From NCBI GenBank assembly GCA_004556155.1, contig SFIM01000001.1, positions 1 through 64,000 of the forward strand: 64,000 nt of DNA, given 5' to 3'. The notes beneath the pieces were generated by a model. It did no database searches and was not told the DNA's origin. It saw only the letters and a program-made list of their open reading frames with translations. The stretch comes from Clostridiales bacterium (GTDB lineage: Bacteria > Bacillota > Clostridia > Christensenellales > Aristaeellaceae). The translations under genes were made by a program, and so were the position numbers. This document shows, piece by piece, positions 39,376 through 48,134 of the stretch (positions within the stretch are counted from its first letter, which is position 1; the number at the start of each line of letters is the position of its first letter).

Positions 39376-40356
39376 TTACAGCCAATCCGAATGCTCGGCT
39401 TTGTAATCGCGCACCAACGCGTCGGCTTCGGCAATCAGGGATTGAATTTCGTCCTTGCTGTACACCGTCGCACCGCTGGCAAAGGCATGGCCGCCGCCGT
39501 GGTGACGCTCGGCCAGGGTGTTGATGGCTACAAAGCGTGAGCGCAGCCGCACGCGGATGGTATTATCCGGCGCGTCGATAAAGGCCAGCCAGCACAGGCA
39601 GCCGCGGATGGAATCCAGATAGCCGATGGCCGCGCTGGCGTCCTCGAAGGACAGGCCGAAGCGCTGCTGCGTCTGCGCGTCAATGTGCAGATAGGCTACA
39701 CCGTTCTCCGTAAGCTGCAGGTGCTCGTACACATACGCCTGAAAGCGGAGGGAGGCTGCGTCCCGCAGATAAAGCTGGGCAAACAGCCGCTGCGTGTCCA
39801 CGCCCGCATCCAGCAGCGCGGCGGCATAGCGCAGGGTATCGCCGTTGACCTCAGGATAGCGGAAGCGCCCGGAATCGGTGACAATGCCCGTATATAACAG
39901 CGCGGCGGCCTCCTGATCCATGCGCAGCTCATGCTGAAAATGCGTATAGAACGCTGCGATCATCTCGCAGCAGGAGGCGCTGTGCTCCTCCACCCAGGAA
40001 AGGTCCGCATAAGCGTCGCGGTCGGGGTGGTGGTCGATCTTGATCAGCTCGCGGCACAGGGCGTATTTGGGGTTGGAGATGCGCTCCGCGTCGCCCGTAT
40101 CCACCACGATGCCCAGGGCGTTCTGATAGGCCTCGTCAGGCAGCGCTGGATCGTCGGGTCCCAGGAAGGCCAGATAATCGGACGTATCGCTCTCGGGAAG
40201 ATCGATCACTTTTCCCGGGAAAGACAGCCGCAGGATACGTTGCAGCCCTTTGCTTGCGCCCAGACAGTCGCCGTCTGGACGGCGATGTCGGAACAGAATA
40301 ATATGATCATATGCCTTGATTTTATCCAGAATAGGTGTTAATGCTTGCGTGTTCAT
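39376..40356 (-). CDS. DHH-family phosphoesterase (NrnA-like), second of a tandem pair
   Basis: 326 aa. The DHH domain has HRRPDGDCLGAS (motif I), VDTGD (motif II) and IDHHPD (motif III). The C-terminal DHHA1 domain has the substrate-binding HGGGHAFASGA. NrnA enzymes degrade 2-5-nt RNAs and dephosphorylate pAp, with manganese. The ATG overlaps the stop of the upstream paralogue (ATGA), so the two are made together. All catalytic residues are present in both copies. The residues before motif I contain an extra Arg (FRHRRPDGD) compared with the partner (HRHLKPDGD). Confidence 0.9.
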   Translation of the reverse strand: MNTQALTPILDKIKAYDHIILFRHRRPDGDCLGASKGLQRILRLSFPGKVIDLPESDTSDYLAFLGPDDPALPDEAYQNALGIVVDTGDAERISNPKYALCRELIKIDHHPDRDAYADLSWVEEHSASCCEMIAAFYTHFQHELRMDQEAAALLYTGIVTDSGRFRYPEVNGDTLRYAAALLDAGVDTQRLFAQLYLRDAASLRFQAYVYEHLQLTENGVAYLHIDAQTQQRFGLSFEDASAAIGYLDSIRGCLCWLAFIDAPDNTIRVRLRSRFVAINTLAERHHGGGHAFASGATVYSKDEIQSLIAEADALVRDYKAEHSDWL

Positions 40357-41291
40357 GCCTGATCCTCCGCTGCCAGCTTGTCCAGCGCGTCCAGCATGCG
40401 CATGGCCGTTTCACGGTCGGCAACCGTTGCGCCGCTGGCCTTCTGATGCCCGCCGCCGCCGAAGGCGACCGCCACGGGGTTGATGTTAAACTTGTCCGAG
40501 CGCAGCTCGCACAGCACGCCAGCATCTGACTCGGTAAAATTGACCCAGATGTGCACGCCCGCGATATCGGCCATCACATTGACCATGCCGCGCGAGATGG
40601 CGGCGGGATCCTGCTCCTGCAGCTCGTCACGCGCCGTGTAGATATAGCCCACGCGGTGCGGGGTGAGCTGCATTTTCAGCATATAGTGGGCGCGCTGGCG
40701 AGCCTGTTCATAATCCATGGCGTACAGGCTACCGTACAGCGCGTTGGTATCGATGGGCTGCTGCATGAGATATCCGGCCAGCTGGAAGGTGCGCGCCGAT
40801 ACCGCGTCATAACGGAAGCGGCCGGAATCGGTGACCATGCCGGTAAACAGCGAACGCGCGGCGAGGGGGGAGAGCGTATAGCCGCTTTCCTGAGCGAAGG
40901 CTGCGATCAGGCCGCAGCAGCTTTCAAAGCTGCTGTCGATCACTTCCACATCGCACATTTTTCCCAGGAAAAGATGATGGTCGATGCGCGCGGTAGTCTC
41001 AGCCAGGGTGTAGCGCGTATCGCTGACAAGGTGTGGCGCGGAGGTATCCAGCAGGATCGCCAGCGCCCCGGCGTACTGTGCGTCGGTTACGGTATCCATG
41101 GCGCAGTCGGCCATAAAAGCATAGCGCCCGGCCTCGTCGCCCACCATATAAACCTGCTTGCCGGGATAATTATCCAGGATTAAGTGCTTCAGTCCAATCT
41201 GGCTGCCCAGTGCGTCGCCGTCCGGCTTGAGATGGCGGTGCAGGATGATGGTATCATAACGTTCAATCAGCTTTCTGATTTCTTCAAACAT
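40353..41291 (-). CDS. DHH-family phosphoesterase (NrnA-like), first of a tandem pair
   Basis: 312 aa with the same domain order as its downstream neighbour: HRHLKPDGDALGSQ, LLDTS, IDHHLF, then DHHA1 with GGGGHQKASGA. Motif II here is LDTS rather than VDTG. It should hydrolyse nanoRNAs, pAp or cyclic-dinucleotide breakdown products in the cytoplasm. The start ATG follows a GAAAGGAAA stretch. The pair overlaps by four bases. Similarity is only moderate, so this is an old duplication, perhaps with divided substrates. Confidence 0.9.
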   Translation of the reverse strand: MFEEIRKLIERYDTIILHRHLKPDGDALGSQIGLKHLILDNYPGKQVYMVGDEAGRYAFMADCAMDTVTDAQYAGALAILLDTSAPHLVSDTRYTLAETTARIDHHLFLGKMCDVEVIDSSFESCCGLIAAFAQESGYTLSPLAARSLFTGMVTDSGRFRYDAVSARTFQLAGYLMQQPIDTNALYGSLYAMDYEQARQRAHYMLKMQLTPHRVGYIYTARDELQEQDPAAISRGMVNVMADIAGVHIWVNFTESDAGVLCELRSDKFNINPVAVAFGGGGHQKASGATVADRETAMRMLDALDKLAAEDQA

Positions 41292-41386
41292 GGCGGTTTC
41301 CTTTCTATCTGCGGCGCTGATGCAGGCGCCGCATCCACTATACCATAAAACGGCGAAAATCTCAAACGCCGGCGCGCAAAGAAAAA

Positions 41387-41411
41387 GCCCTGCATACGGG
41401 ATAAGCAGGGC
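41387..41411 (-). terminator. terminator of the SGNH hydrolase gene
   Basis: GCCCTGC/GCAGGGC stem with an 11-nt loop, followed by TTTTTC on the minus strand. Confidence 0.8.
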
Positions 41412-41429
41412 GAAAAGAAGGCTTATCGA

Positions 41430-42098
41430 TTAATGCCAGCGCTTGAGCGCGGCCTCACGGATGACGGCGTAGCCCGCCTCGTTGGGATGAATGCCGTCCC
41501 GCGACATCATATCGCGGAAATCGCGCTGATCCAGGAACAGTGCACGCAGATCAAAGATGGGGCAGTTGGCTTCGTTGGCCGTTTTGAGGGCTACATAGGC
41601 GTAGCGCTCCTGCCAGCGATAAATGTACTCCGGGCTGCCCAGATAGTGCAGAATCGCGTCCCGATCCAGCTTCTGCGATACCCACTCAAAGTAGCGATCA
41701 GGCACTACGGGCAGGGGAATGCTGACGACGGGGCGCATGCCGTTGTCACGGGCATAGGCGATCAGCCGCAGCAGTGAATCGTGAAAATCAGACAGAGAGA
41801 CCTTGGCCTCGTGGGGAAGATCGGGCTGGGCGGCCACCTCCTCCCAGTTTAGGTCGGAATCGTTGCCGCCAAATTCAATCACGCAGGGCGCGCCGGGCAG
41901 CGGCTCGGCCTTATCCAGCATGCGCACTGCGTCGGCGGCGGTACAGCCGGGCTTGGCATAGCTTTTAACGGCAACGCCCTGCGTGCGCAGGACGCGGTCG
42001 TAGGTATTGCGGCAAAGGGTATAGCGATGGGCGGCTTCGTCATACATGACGCCGCAGGAAATGGAATCGCCGAAAATAAAAAGCTGATTGTCAGTCAT
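41430..42098 (-). CDS. SGNH/GDSL hydrolase
   Basis: 222 aa without a signal peptide. Block I FGDSIS (nucleophile Ser), Gly in KPGCTAADA, block III FGGNDSD (Asn) and block V DGIHPNEAG (Asp/His) are all present, so an active serine esterase is expected. The family removes acetyl or acyl groups from sugars, lipids or esters; the natural substrate here is unknown. CAGGAGG precedes the ATG. It is monocistronic. Confidence 0.9.
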   Translation of the reverse strand: MTDNQLFIFGDSISCGVMYDEAAHRYTLCRNTYDRVLRTQGVAVKSYAKPGCTAADAVRMLDKAEPLPGAPCVIEFGGNDSDLNWEEVAAQPDLPHEAKVSLSDFHDSLLRLIAYARDNGMRPVVSIPLPVVPDRYFEWVSQKLDRDAILHYLGSPEYIYRWQERYAYVALKTANEANCPIFDLRALFLDQRDFRDMMSRDGIHPNEAGYAVIREAALKRWH

Positions 42099-42532
42099 CT
42101 TGAAAAACCTCCTGATACGATGCAGCCATCATAGCACATAACTGGTTATTCTGATTCTACCGGCAAGGAAAGCCGCCCCCTACGAAACGTAGAAAGTGCA
42201 TTCTATGGCACGTAGAGAGAAAATGAGCCATTCTACTGACAGTAGAGAACCATAAATGGCTGCGCACAAACCAGCACGCAAGCATAATTGACACAAAAAC
42301 GCAGCGCAGCATCGGTGACTGCATCGCAAATCAAAAAATACGTCGAAATGGCGCATTTTATGTTGATTCAGACATGATATTGACCGAAAAGGCTATTTAT
42401 GGCGCGGGAAAACTATGCTATAATAAAAGAAGCAAGCGTACGCTTGCCCTTTCCCGGACGCATTGCCGCGGGCTGATTGCCGCGCGGACGTCCGCCATTT
42501 TTCGCTGCCCTGGCGCAGCATGGAGGAATTGC
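42099..42532. other. intergenic region upstream of glycogen phosphorylase
   Basis: 434 bp without a gene. GTAGA(A/G)A occurs three times (42189, 42212, 42242) with CATTCTA and TTCTAC half-sites between, which could be operator repeats. An extended -10 (TGCTATAAT, 42416-42424) lies about 110 bp before the phosphorylase start, with no clear -35. Confidence 0.45.
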
Positions 42533-44956
42533 ATGGCACACGCATCGTTTGATAAGGAATCCATCAAGCAATCCATTATCGGCAAGATCCAGCGCTATAA
42601 CGGACGCACCCTTGCGGATGCGACCCCGCAGCAGATCTATTACGCCGTGGCTTCTACCATCCGCGATCAGATCATGGAAAAGTGGGTGGCCGCGCGCGAA
42701 CGCGATAAAACCTATATGGGCAAGCGCCTGTATTACCTGTCGGTGGAATTCCTGACCGGGCGCAGCATGCACTGCAACGCCGTCAATCTGTGCACGATGA
42801 AAAATGTGCGCGACGCGCTGATGGAGCTGGGCATCAACTGGCGCCATGTCATCCGCGAGGAGCCGGAACCGGGCCTGGGCAACGGCGGCCTGGGGCGTTT
42901 GGCCGCGTGCTTTATGGACAGCCTGGCCTCGCTTGAGCTGCCTGCCATGGGCTGCACCATTCGCTATGAATATGGCCTGTTCCGCCAGCGCATTGTGGAT
43001 GGCCAGCAGGTAGAGGTGCCCGATAACTGGCTGGATAACGGCAATATCTGGGAGGTGCCCGACCCTGAGGATACGATGGAGGTGCACTTCGGCGGCTATG
43101 TAGAGCCCGTGCAGGAGAACGGCCGCACCAACTTTGTCACCAAGAATTATCAGACCGTGCTGGCGGTGCCCTACGATATGCCTATCGCCGGTTATGATTG
43201 CGACACCGTCAATACCCTGCGCATGTGGAGCGCGCGCAGCCCGCACAATAATCTGGACTTTAGCGCATTCTCCGCCGGCAATTACGAAAAGGCGCTCGAA
43301 TCCGATATGGCCGCGGTGATCAGCAAGGTGCTCTATCCCGAGGATAACCATTACGAGGGCAAAAAACTGCGCCTGACTCAGCATTATTTCTTCACCAGCG
43401 CGTCGCTGCAGTATGCCATCAAGGATTTCAAGCGCCGCTTCGGCACGCGCTTTAACCTGCTGCCTGAAAAGATTGCCATCCAGATCAACGATACCCATCC
43501 GGGCCTGGCCATTCCGGAGCTGATGCGCCTGCTGATGGATCAGGAAGGTCTGGGCTGGGATGAGGCGCAGGCCATTGTCAGCAAGACGGTTGCCTATACC
43601 AACCATACCGTCATGAGCGAGGCGCTGGAGCGCTGGCCGCAGCAGATGGTGCGCGAGCAGCTGCCCCGCATCTATATGATCCTGGAGGAAATGAACCGCC
43701 GCCTGTGCCAGCGTCTGTGGAATGCTTTCCCCGGCGATTGGGATCGCATTGCCCATATGGCCATCCTGGCGTATGATCAGGTGCACATGGCCAATCTGTG
43801 CGTAGCCATGAGCTACGCGGTCAATGGCGTCAGCCGCCTGCACGGCGAGATCCTCAAAAACGATACCTTCCATGATTATTATACCCTGATGCCTGAAAAG
43901 TTCACCTATATCACCAACGGTATCACCCATCGCCGCTGGCTGATGGCATGCAATACCCGCCTGCGCGAGCTGATTAACGAGGCCATCGGTGAAAAATGGT
44001 ATCGTGAGCCCGAGCGCCTGGAGGAGCTGCTGCCCTTTGCGGAGGATAAGGCATTCCGCGAAAAGTTCGACCAGGTGAAGCAGTTTAACAAGCATCAGTT
44101 CAACCATATGCTGTCCATGCGGCAGGATATGGAGGTGGACGAGAGCTTTATGTTCGATTCGCAGTGCAAGCGCCTGCACGAGTATAAGCGCCAGATGCTA
44201 AATGCCCTGCATATCCATGTGCTGTATAACCGCATCATGGACGATCCCAACTTCACAATGACCCCGCGCGTGTTCATCTTTGCCGCTAAGGCCAGCCCCG
44301 GCTACTACAAGGCCAAGCTGATCATCCGCTATATTCTGGCGCTGAGCAAGATGATTAACCATAATCCCCGTGCCAGCCGTATGCTGCGCATTGTCTTTGT
44401 GGAAAACTACGATGTGTCCGCGGCCGAGGCCATCATGCCCGCTACCGATCTCTCCGAGCAGCTTTCCACCGCCGGCAAGGAGGCCAGCGGCACCGGCAAC
44501 ATGAAGTTCATGATGAACGGCGCGGTGACCATCGGCACCATGGACGGCGCGAATGTGGAAATCTACGATCAGGTGGGCGCGGAGAATATCTATATCTTCG
44601 GCATGCGCGCCGATACCGTGGCGGCGCTGGAAAGCGCGGGCGGCTATAACCCCATGACGGTCTTTGAAAACAACGCCGAAATCCGCCGCGCACTGACGCA
44701 GATGATCGACGGCACGCTGATGACGGAGAACCCCGCCGCCCTGCAGGCGCTGTATCACGATATGCTCTTTGACGACCGCTACTTCGTCCTCAAGGACTTT
44801 GGCAGCTACTCCATGGCGCAGCGCCGCGTGAACGACGATTATCAGGATCGCGACAAGTGGCTGCGTATGGCGGTGATCAACACGGCCAAGTCCGGCATTT
44901 TCTCCTCCGACCGCACGATCCGCGAGTATAACGAGAAGATCTGGCATCTGAAATAA
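42533..44956 (+). CDS. glgP: glycogen/starch/alpha-glucan phosphorylase
   Basis: 807 aa, normal for the family. It releases glucose-1-phosphate from alpha-1,4-glucans using pyridoxal phosphate. Seen: EPEPGLGNGGLGRLAACFMD (glucan phosphorylase signature near the N-terminus), INDTHPGLAIPELMR, and the PLP site EASGTGNMKFMMNGA with its Lys. The start ATG 42533 is supported by TGGAGGA; the frame stays open upstream to 42374 without a ribosome site. No other glycogen genes adjoin it, which is unusual because glgP often sits with glgBCDA. Confidence 0.96.
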   Translation: MAHASFDKESIKQSIIGKIQRYNGRTLADATPQQIYYAVASTIRDQIMEKWVAARERDKTYMGKRLYYLSVEFLTGRSMHCNAVNLCTMKNVRDALMELGINWRHVIREEPEPGLGNGGLGRLAACFMDSLASLELPAMGCTIRYEYGLFRQRIVDGQQVEVPDNWLDNGNIWEVPDPEDTMEVHFGGYVEPVQENGRTNFVTKNYQTVLAVPYDMPIAGYDCDTVNTLRMWSARSPHNNLDFSAFSAGNYEKALESDMAAVISKVLYPEDNHYEGKKLRLTQHYFFTSASLQYAIKDFKRRFGTRFNLLPEKIAIQINDTHPGLAIPELMRLLMDQEGLGWDEAQAIVSKTVAYTNHTVMSEALERWPQQMVREQLPRIYMILEEMNRRLCQRLWNAFPGDWDRIAHMAILAYDQVHMANLCVAMSYAVNGVSRLHGEILKNDTFHDYYTLMPEKFTYITNGITHRRWLMACNTRLRELINEAIGEKWYREPERLEELLPFAEDKAFREKFDQVKQFNKHQFNHMLSMRQDMEVDESFMFDSQCKRLHEYKRQMLNALHIHVLYNRIMDDPNFTMTPRVFIFAAKASPGYYKAKLIIRYILALSKMINHNPRASRMLRIVFVENYDVSAAEAIMPATDLSEQLSTAGKEASGTGNMKFMMNGAVTIGTMDGANVEIYDQVGAENIYIFGMRADTVAALESAGGYNPMTVFENNAEIRRALTQMIDGTLMTENPAALQALYHDMLFDDRYFVLKDFGSYSMAQRRVNDDYQDRDKWLRMAVINTAKSGIFSSDRTIREYNEKIWHLK

Positions 44957-44965
44957 AAAATGAAA

Positions 44966-44992
44966 AGGCTTTGGAGCGAACCTCCAAAGCCT
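44966..44992. terminator. bidirectional terminator between glgP and DUF1540
   Basis: 11-bp perfect stem AGGCTTTGGAG/CTCCAAAGCCT with a 5-nt loop. On the minus strand TTTTCATTTTTT follows; on plus only CTTGCTTCC. Confidence 0.85.
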
Positions 44993-45006
44993 CTTGCTTC
45001 CTGGAA

Positions 45007-45177
45007 TTACTTGCAGTTGTAGTTGCCGCACATGCTTTCATCGGCCGCTTCGCCGGTGTAGGCCATGGGGGTGGGCTCCACCTTGATCTTGTCCAGGCTG
45101 CAATGGCCGTGGTCATTGTGATGCTTGCAGGATACGACGCTGCACTCGATGCACTGATTCCATTCGGGATGGCTCAT
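45007..45177 (-). CDS. small cysteine-rich DUF1540 protein
   Basis: 56 aa. Cysteines at 9, 12, 17, 26, 50 and 55, and the segment CSVVSCKHHNDHGHCSLDKI, match DUF1540, a small Cys-rich (probably metal-binding) family common in spore-forming Clostridia with no established function. AAGGAAGG lies eight bases before the ATG. Upstream on the same strand is a structured intergenic element whose last hairpin, followed by T residues, ends about 35 bp before this gene; it may be a leader or a separate RNA. Confidence 0.85.
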   Translation of the reverse strand: MSHPEWNQCIECSVVSCKHHNDHGHCSLDKIKVEPTPMAYTGEAADESMCGNYNCK

Positions 45178-45204
45178 GGAAAAATCCTTCCTTTCATATA
45201 GAAA

Positions 45205-45600
45205 ATGGAAAAGGCGGACGCGACAGCCCCTCGCGCGCGAGACTGCCCGGCGGGATGCGCGTGGTGCGCGCGGTGCATGACAGCGTCCGCCGTCCCCATG
45301 GGAGGGCCTGGCTGTACGATCTGTCGCGCGATCAGGCGAATGCGCTCATTGCGTCCACAGCCAGTATGCCCGCGCGGCGGACGAGCTATCCCAACAAAAA
45401 TTTTCGTCGTCCCGGTGAGTTCGAAATCCTCCTCACCTTGAGCAATTCCGGCAATATCCACAGCGTTTTGGCTGGGCTTTTCACGCATTGCTGCGTCGCT
45501 TTCCGCTTGACGTACCTCCAGTACGCCTGCTCGTCGGCTTCTTGCACTGCGCAAAAATCCTGCGCCTTCCCGCTGCGTCAATTGCCGTCCTTGCTCATAA
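45205..45600 (-). ncRNA. candidate structured non-coding RNA
   Basis: No credible gene, but dense complementarity. GGCGGACGC (45213-45221) pairs with GCGTCCGCC (45283-45291); on the minus strand TTTTCCATTTTC follows, like a terminator. GTCCGCC (45285-45291) can instead pair with GGCGGAC (45376-45382), enclosing an 8-bp stem CTGGCTGT (45308-45315)/ACAGCCAG (45357-45364). CGGTGAG/CTCACC (near 45413-45438) and GTAC-CTCCA-GTAC (near 45514-45526) form further hairpins. The size and layout recall large clostridial RNAs such as the raiA motif, but I cannot confirm a family. Confidence 0.5.
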
Positions 45601-45625
45601 ATCAAAACTAAGGAGCAATTGAAAA

Positions 45626-46108
45626 ATGAAAAAGAAGACCACCCTCTACCTTGTGCAGGCCGCGCTGATCGCCGCCATGTACGTCGCCCTGACCTACCTG
45701 AGCAACATGGCGGGCCTGTGGGAAGTGCGCTTTTCCGAGGCACTGTGCATCCTGCCCTATTTTACCGGCGCGGCTGTGCCCGGCCTGACCGTTGGCTGCG
45801 TGCTGGCCAATATCCTGACGGGCTGCCCGCTGTGGGATGTTGTTTTTGGCTCCCTGGCTACGCTGATCGGCGCATATATTGCCAGGCTTCTGCATAAGAA
45901 AAGCTGGTGGCTTGCGCCCTGGCCCAATATCATTGCCAATACCATTGCCGTGCCGCTGATCCTGCGGTATGTGTATACCGACGTATCCAGCACCTATCCC
46001 GCGCTGGTGGGGCTGATCTTTGCCAGCGAGGTGGTATCGGCGGGGCTGCTGGGCTATGTGCTGCTGCGCGCGCTCAAGCCCCATACGCAGCTGTTTCGCG
46101 GCGCTTGA
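45626..46108 (+). CDS. queT: QueT-family transporter (queuosine precursor)
   Basis: 160 aa with five or six membrane helices. MYVALTYLSNMAGLWEVRFS, then EALCILPYFTGAAVPGLTVGC and ILTGCPLWDVVFGSLATLIG are the hallmark segments of QueT, the substrate-binding unit of an ECF-type importer thought to bring in preQ1 or another queuosine precursor. It needs the shared EcfAA'T module, not present here. TAAGGAG precedes the ATG. A preQ1 riboswitch is usual upstream; the AAACTAAGGAG at the start is reminiscent, but the rest of the consensus is absent. Confidence 0.88.
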   Translation: MKKKTTLYLVQAALIAAMYVALTYLSNMAGLWEVRFSEALCILPYFTGAAVPGLTVGCVLANILTGCPLWDVVFGSLATLIGAYIARLLHKKSWWLAPWPNIIANTIAVPLILRYVYTDVSSTYPALVGLIFASEVVSAGLLGYVLLRALKPHTQLFRGA

Positions 46109-46168
46109 AAGCGAAGGCAAGCCTGTGCTATAATAGTCAAAATTCCGCATTGAAAGGAAGGTGGGCGC

Positions 46169-46837
46169 ATGCATGTTTTCTACTGCAAAAAGTGCAAAAA
46201 GGACAGCCTGACGCCCATCTGCGAGCATTGCGGCCAGCCCATTACCGCCCTGTCCAGCAACGAGCGCTTCAAGTGGCGCGCCATCCGCGTGCCTCTGGGG
46301 GATGCTCGCAGCATCTGGGGCGCGCTGAAGGTGCTGGCGCTGGCGGAAATTCTGCTGATCCTGTTTTGCTTTATCGGTGAATTGCTGGTGGCGCAGGATA
46401 AGCAGATGGCTCTCACCATGCTGACGGGCAGCGGCATGCTGCCCTGGGCGCTGGTGTTCTTCGGCCTGGGCGCGGTGATCATCCTGCTTTGCCTGGGCCT
46501 GCAGGGACGGGAAGAAATGCACTACGTGCTGGATAAAAGCGGCGCGCATCTGCAAAAGTGGATCGAACCGGGACGGATTCGCTGCTACGCCCGTTTCCTG
46601 CCCTACGAAAGCTATAACATCGCCAAGGATAACGAGGGCAACGCGCGCATGCTCATAGGAGAATCGCATATCCTGTGGGAGGATGTGTGCCGCTACGAAG
46701 TGAACAAGCGCGCCTGCCGCATCGATCTGTACCGCCCGGCGGGATTTCGGTTTATGACGCTGTATCCGGAGCGCGAGGAGCTGGATGCAATCGTAGCCTA
46801 TATAACGCCCAAAATGAAGCAGCTGGTACGGCGATAA
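46169..46837 (+). CDS. zinc-ribbon membrane protein, unknown function
   Basis: 222 aa. The N-terminus has a four-Cys zinc ribbon (FYCKKCKKDS, PICEHCGQP). Two membrane helices follow (about 58-80 and 95-115), then a cytoplasmic C-terminal domain resembling a PH-like fold (MHYVLDKSGAHLQKW, ILWEDVCRYEVNK). AAAGGAAGG precedes the ATG. Co-transcription with queT, 60 bp upstream, is possible. I do not recognise a named family. Confidence 0.7.
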   Translation: MHVFYCKKCKKDSLTPICEHCGQPITALSSNERFKWRAIRVPLGDARSIWGALKVLALAEILLILFCFIGELLVAQDKQMALTMLTGSGMLPWALVFFGLGAVIILLCLGLQGREEMHYVLDKSGAHLQKWIEPGRIRCYARFLPYESYNIAKDNEGNARMLIGESHILWEDVCRYEVNKRACRIDLYRPAGFRFMTLYPEREELDAIVAYITPKMKQLVRR

Positions 46838-46858
46838 AAAACATAATGACTCAAAAAG

Positions 46859-46902
46859 GCGAATGTATGCCGCGAAAAAGACGGCGTATATTCGCTTTTT
46901 TT
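46859..46902 (+). terminator. terminator of the zinc-ribbon protein gene
   Basis: GCGAATGTATGCCG (46859-46872) pairs with CGGCGTATATTCGC (46882-46895), followed by TTTTTTT. Confidence 0.88.
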
Positions 46903-46943
46903 GCCAAAAGGGTGAAAAAATTTTTGGATTTTGGCGATAGATA

Positions 46944-46972
46944 TTGAAAAAATCCCGATCGTTTGTTATACT
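46944..46972 (+). promoter_or_regulatory. promoter of the BMP transporter operon
   Basis: TTGAAA at 46944-46949 and TATACT at 46967-46972, spacer 17 nt. Confidence 0.65.
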
Positions 46973-47026
46973 TGTAAACGAATGACGTGTTCGCGTCGTT
47001 TGAGATTTTCATAGGAGGCTCAACTC

Positions 47027-48124
47027 ATGAAAAAGTTCCTGGCAATGATCCTGGCGCTCGTCATGGTTCTGGCGATGGTTTCTGTCGCGTCTGCTGAAGA
47101 CGCGATGCGCGTGGCGATGATCACCGACTACGGCGATATCACCGACCAGTCCTTCAACCAGACTACCTACGAAGCCTGCAAGAAGTGGGCGGAAGAGAAC
47201 GGCGTTGATTTCACCTACTTCAAGCCCGCTGGCGACTCCACCCCCGAGCGTGTGGCCATGGTCGAAAAGGCCGCTGAAGAAGGCTACAACGTGATCGTGA
47301 TGCCCGGTTATGCCTTTGGCGGCACTATCGCCGAAGTGCAGAACGACTACTCCGATATCAAGTTCGTGGCGCTGGACGTGTCTGAGGGCGACCTGGGCGG
47401 CGTTGAACTGGCGTCCAACGTGTACTGCGCTGTGTATCAGGAAGAGCTGTGCGGCTACATGGCTGGCTATGCTGCTGTGAAGCTGGGCTACACCCATCTG
47501 GGCTTCCTGGGCGGCATGGCGGTTCCCGCCGTCGTCCGCTACGGCTACGGCTTCGTGCAGGGCTGCAACGCCGCTGCCGTTGAAATGGGCAAGGAAAAGG
47601 AAGTTACCGTTGAATACGTGTACGGCAACCAATTCTTCGGCGACGCCGATATCACCGCCTACATGGACAACTGGTATCAGACCATGGGTGTGCAGGCCGT
47701 GTTCGCCTGCGGCGGCGGCATCTATACCTCCGCTGCTGAAGCGGCTGCCAAGGTAAACGCCAAGGTCATCGGCGTGGACGTGGACCAGGCTGGCATCATC
47801 AACGCCTACGGCGAGGGTATGACCGTGACCTCCGCTATGAAGGGTCTGGCCGCCACCGTTAACACCCTGCTGACCGAGATCAAGGCTGGCAACTTCGCCA
47901 GCTTCGGCGGCAAGGTGGAAACCCTGGGTCTGGTTTCCGGCACCGATATGGACGCCAACTACGTGGGCATTCCTGCCTCCACCCAGTACGCCGAAGGCTT
48001 CACCGCCGAGGATTACGCTGCGCTGGTTGCCAAGATGTTCGCTGGCGAAGTCACCGTGTCCAACGACACCGAGACTCAGCCTGAGGTTGCCCTGACTGTC
48101 ACCTACTACGGCAATATCAAGTAA
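47027..48124 (+). CDS. BMP-family (PnrA-like) nucleoside-binding protein of an ABC importer
   Basis: 365 aa. A signal peptide (MKKFLAMILALVMVLAMVSV, cut near ASAED) is followed by the BMP/Med fold: VAMITDYGDITDQSFNQTTY, VIVMPGYAFG, GYMAGYAAVKLGYTHLGFLG and GVDVDQAG. It binds a nucleoside outside the membrane and delivers it to the permeases encoded downstream. No lipobox Cys is visible, unusual because most Firmicute members are lipoproteins, so retention at the membrane is unexplained. AGGAGG precedes the ATG. Codons are biased to a few high-use triplets, suggesting high expression. Confidence 0.92.
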   Translation: MKKFLAMILALVMVLAMVSVASAEDAMRVAMITDYGDITDQSFNQTTYEACKKWAEENGVDFTYFKPAGDSTPERVAMVEKAAEEGYNVIVMPGYAFGGTIAEVQNDYSDIKFVALDVSEGDLGGVELASNVYCAVYQEELCGYMAGYAAVKLGYTHLGFLGGMAVPAVVRYGYGFVQGCNAAAVEMGKEKEVTVEYVYGNQFFGDADITAYMDNWYQTMGVQAVFACGGGIYTSAAEAAAKVNAKVIGVDVDQAGIINAYGEGMTVTSAMKGLAATVNTLLTEIKAGNFASFGGKVETLGLVSGTDMDANYVGIPASTQYAEGFTAEDYAALVAKMFAGEVTVSNDTETQPEVALTVTYYGNIK

Positions 48125-48134
48125 TTCCATCATC

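Noticed and set aside
45205..45600. Protein-coding gene in the DUF1540-queT gap (frames of 78 to 189 codons)
   Set aside because: The frames lack ribosome sites, overlap one another and show Arg/Ala/Pro-rich composition typical of chance frames in GC-rich structured DNA.
45560..45625. preQ1 class I riboswitch upstream of queT
   Set aside because: AAACTAAGGAG before queT resembles the 3' end of the motif, but the required 5' stem with its pyrimidine-rich loop and the pairing to CTA are not found in the preceding 40 bases.
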